From positions 1 to 8,429 of the forward strand of contig CANQMJ010000110.1 in the NCBI GenBank assembly GCA_947624945.1: 8,429 nt of DNA, in the 5' to 3' direction. The translations under genes and the position numbers were made by a program. The DNA is from an uncultured Clostridia bacterium. GTDB lineage: Bacteria > Bacillota > Clostridia > Oscillospirales > CAG-272. The first letter of the stretch is position 1, and each line of letters begins with the position of its first letter. The notes under the pieces were generated by a model, which worked only from the letters and a program-made list of their open reading frames with translations, was not told the DNA's origin and made no database searches. Shown piece by piece: positions 8,128 to 8,429 of the stretch.

Positions 8128-8156
8128 AGTATACCAAATTGCGAGCGATTTTTCAA
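8128..8156 (-). promoter_or_regulatory. Sigma-A type promoter of pyrG
   Basis: On the minus strand: -35 TTGAAA (8156-8151, 5 of 6), a 17-base spacer and -10 TATACT (8133-8128, 5 of 6) with TG at the extended -10 position. The predicted start is the G near 8121, giving a leader of about 60 bases. The first transcribed bases would be GTTATTTTTTT, so a U-tract appears within the first dozen positions. Confidence 0.75.
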
Positions 8157-8292
8157 TAGCTTTGCAGGAAGATTTTTTGAAAATTTCATATTTTATCAGT
8201 TAGCGGGGAATTTGCGCAGTAATGTGACGGAGTAGGCAAGTGTTGCATGCATTATGCGTGGGATGCTGCGGCACTGTAGGAAAAGTTTTCGC
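8157..8292. other. Intergenic DNA without recognised genes
   Basis: Beyond the pyrG promoter I see no ORF with a ribosome site, no RNA gene and no clear promoter. The left part is AT-rich. The right part (about 8200-8280) is mixed in composition and contains the 8-base palindrome TGCATGCA. It may be spacer or the outer part of the repeat block that follows. Confidence 0.5.
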
Positions 8293-8420
8293 CCGCCTTT
8301 TTCAAAAGGCGGCGCGGTCGAGGGCGCGGAGCCCTCGTCGCCGCCCGCAGGCGGCGAAACGCACGGCCTTCTCTTTTTGCCAAGCTTTTTCTCTTGGCCT
8401 TTTGCTCCAAGAGAAAAAGC
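8293..8420. repeat. Block of four tandem hairpins, likely a dispersed intergenic repeat
   Basis: Four perfect inverted repeats follow one another. H1: 8293-8300 with 8305-8312 (8 bp, 4-base loop). H2: 8319-8325 with 8331-8337 (7 bp, 5-base loop). H3: 8338-8345 with 8350-8357 (8 bp, 4-base loop). H4: 8384-8397 with 8407-8420 (14 bp, 9-base loop, arms GCTTTTTCTCTTGG / CCAAGAGAAAAAGC). A partial direct repeat (GGCCTT...CCAAG) occurs at 8365-8384 and 8396-8410. From memory, GC-rich hairpin strings and CCAAGAGAAAAAGC-like arms recur between genes in many gut clostridia. No transposase is present. The element may continue past the window edge. Confidence 0.6.
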
Positions 8421-8429
8421 GGACTATGG

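Noticed and set aside
8293..8420. CRISPR array
   Set aside because: The repeats are inverted and differ from each other; there are no regularly spaced identical direct repeats and no cas genes.

Overview
The window looks like chromosomal housekeeping DNA from a low-profile member of the Bacillota, most likely class Clostridia. The reasons are the gene order peptidyl-tRNA hydrolase, transcription-repair coupling factor, exported foldase-like lipoprotein; the Clostridia-style N-terminal extension on the hydrolase; the Shine-Dalgarno and sigma-A type signals; and a hairpin-rich intergenic block of a kind I recall from gut clostridial genomes. This placement is inference: no rRNA or other phylogenetic marker is present. 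Coding DNA is GC-rich with mostly C/G-ending codons, and the gaps between genes are AT-rich.

All five large genes lie on the minus strand, so they are read from right to left. From the right edge: bases 8157-8429 hold no gene, but 8293-8420 is a run of four tandem hairpins. A strong promoter (8128-8156) and a roughly 60-nt leader precede pyrG (CTP synthase, 8060-6468). Then comes a 270-bp gap (6199-6467). It holds a hairpin just after the pyrG stop, a consensus promoter that points the other way (plus strand, 6340-6368), a possible 16-codon ORF, and the promoter of the next unit. That unit is pth (from 6171), mfd (from 5505) and a parvulin-like lipoprotein (from 1972, overlapping mfd by four bases). 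lepA (elongation factor 4, from 794) follows after 74 bp and runs off the left edge, so it is probably part of the same transcript.

The pth-mfd-lipoprotein-lepA group joins functions in translation rescue, transcription-coupled repair, protein export and folding, and elongation-factor GTPase activity. pyrG is a separate unit that supplies CTP. No mobile element, CRISPR array, tRNA or rRNA was seen, and there is no sign of a novel multi-gene system.

The parts worth a second look are all non-coding. They are the plus-strand promoter and foldable RNA candidate facing the 3' end of pyrG, the hairpin that may bring a distant ribosome site next to the lepA start, the U-tract in the early pyrG transcript, and the four-hairpin block at the right edge.
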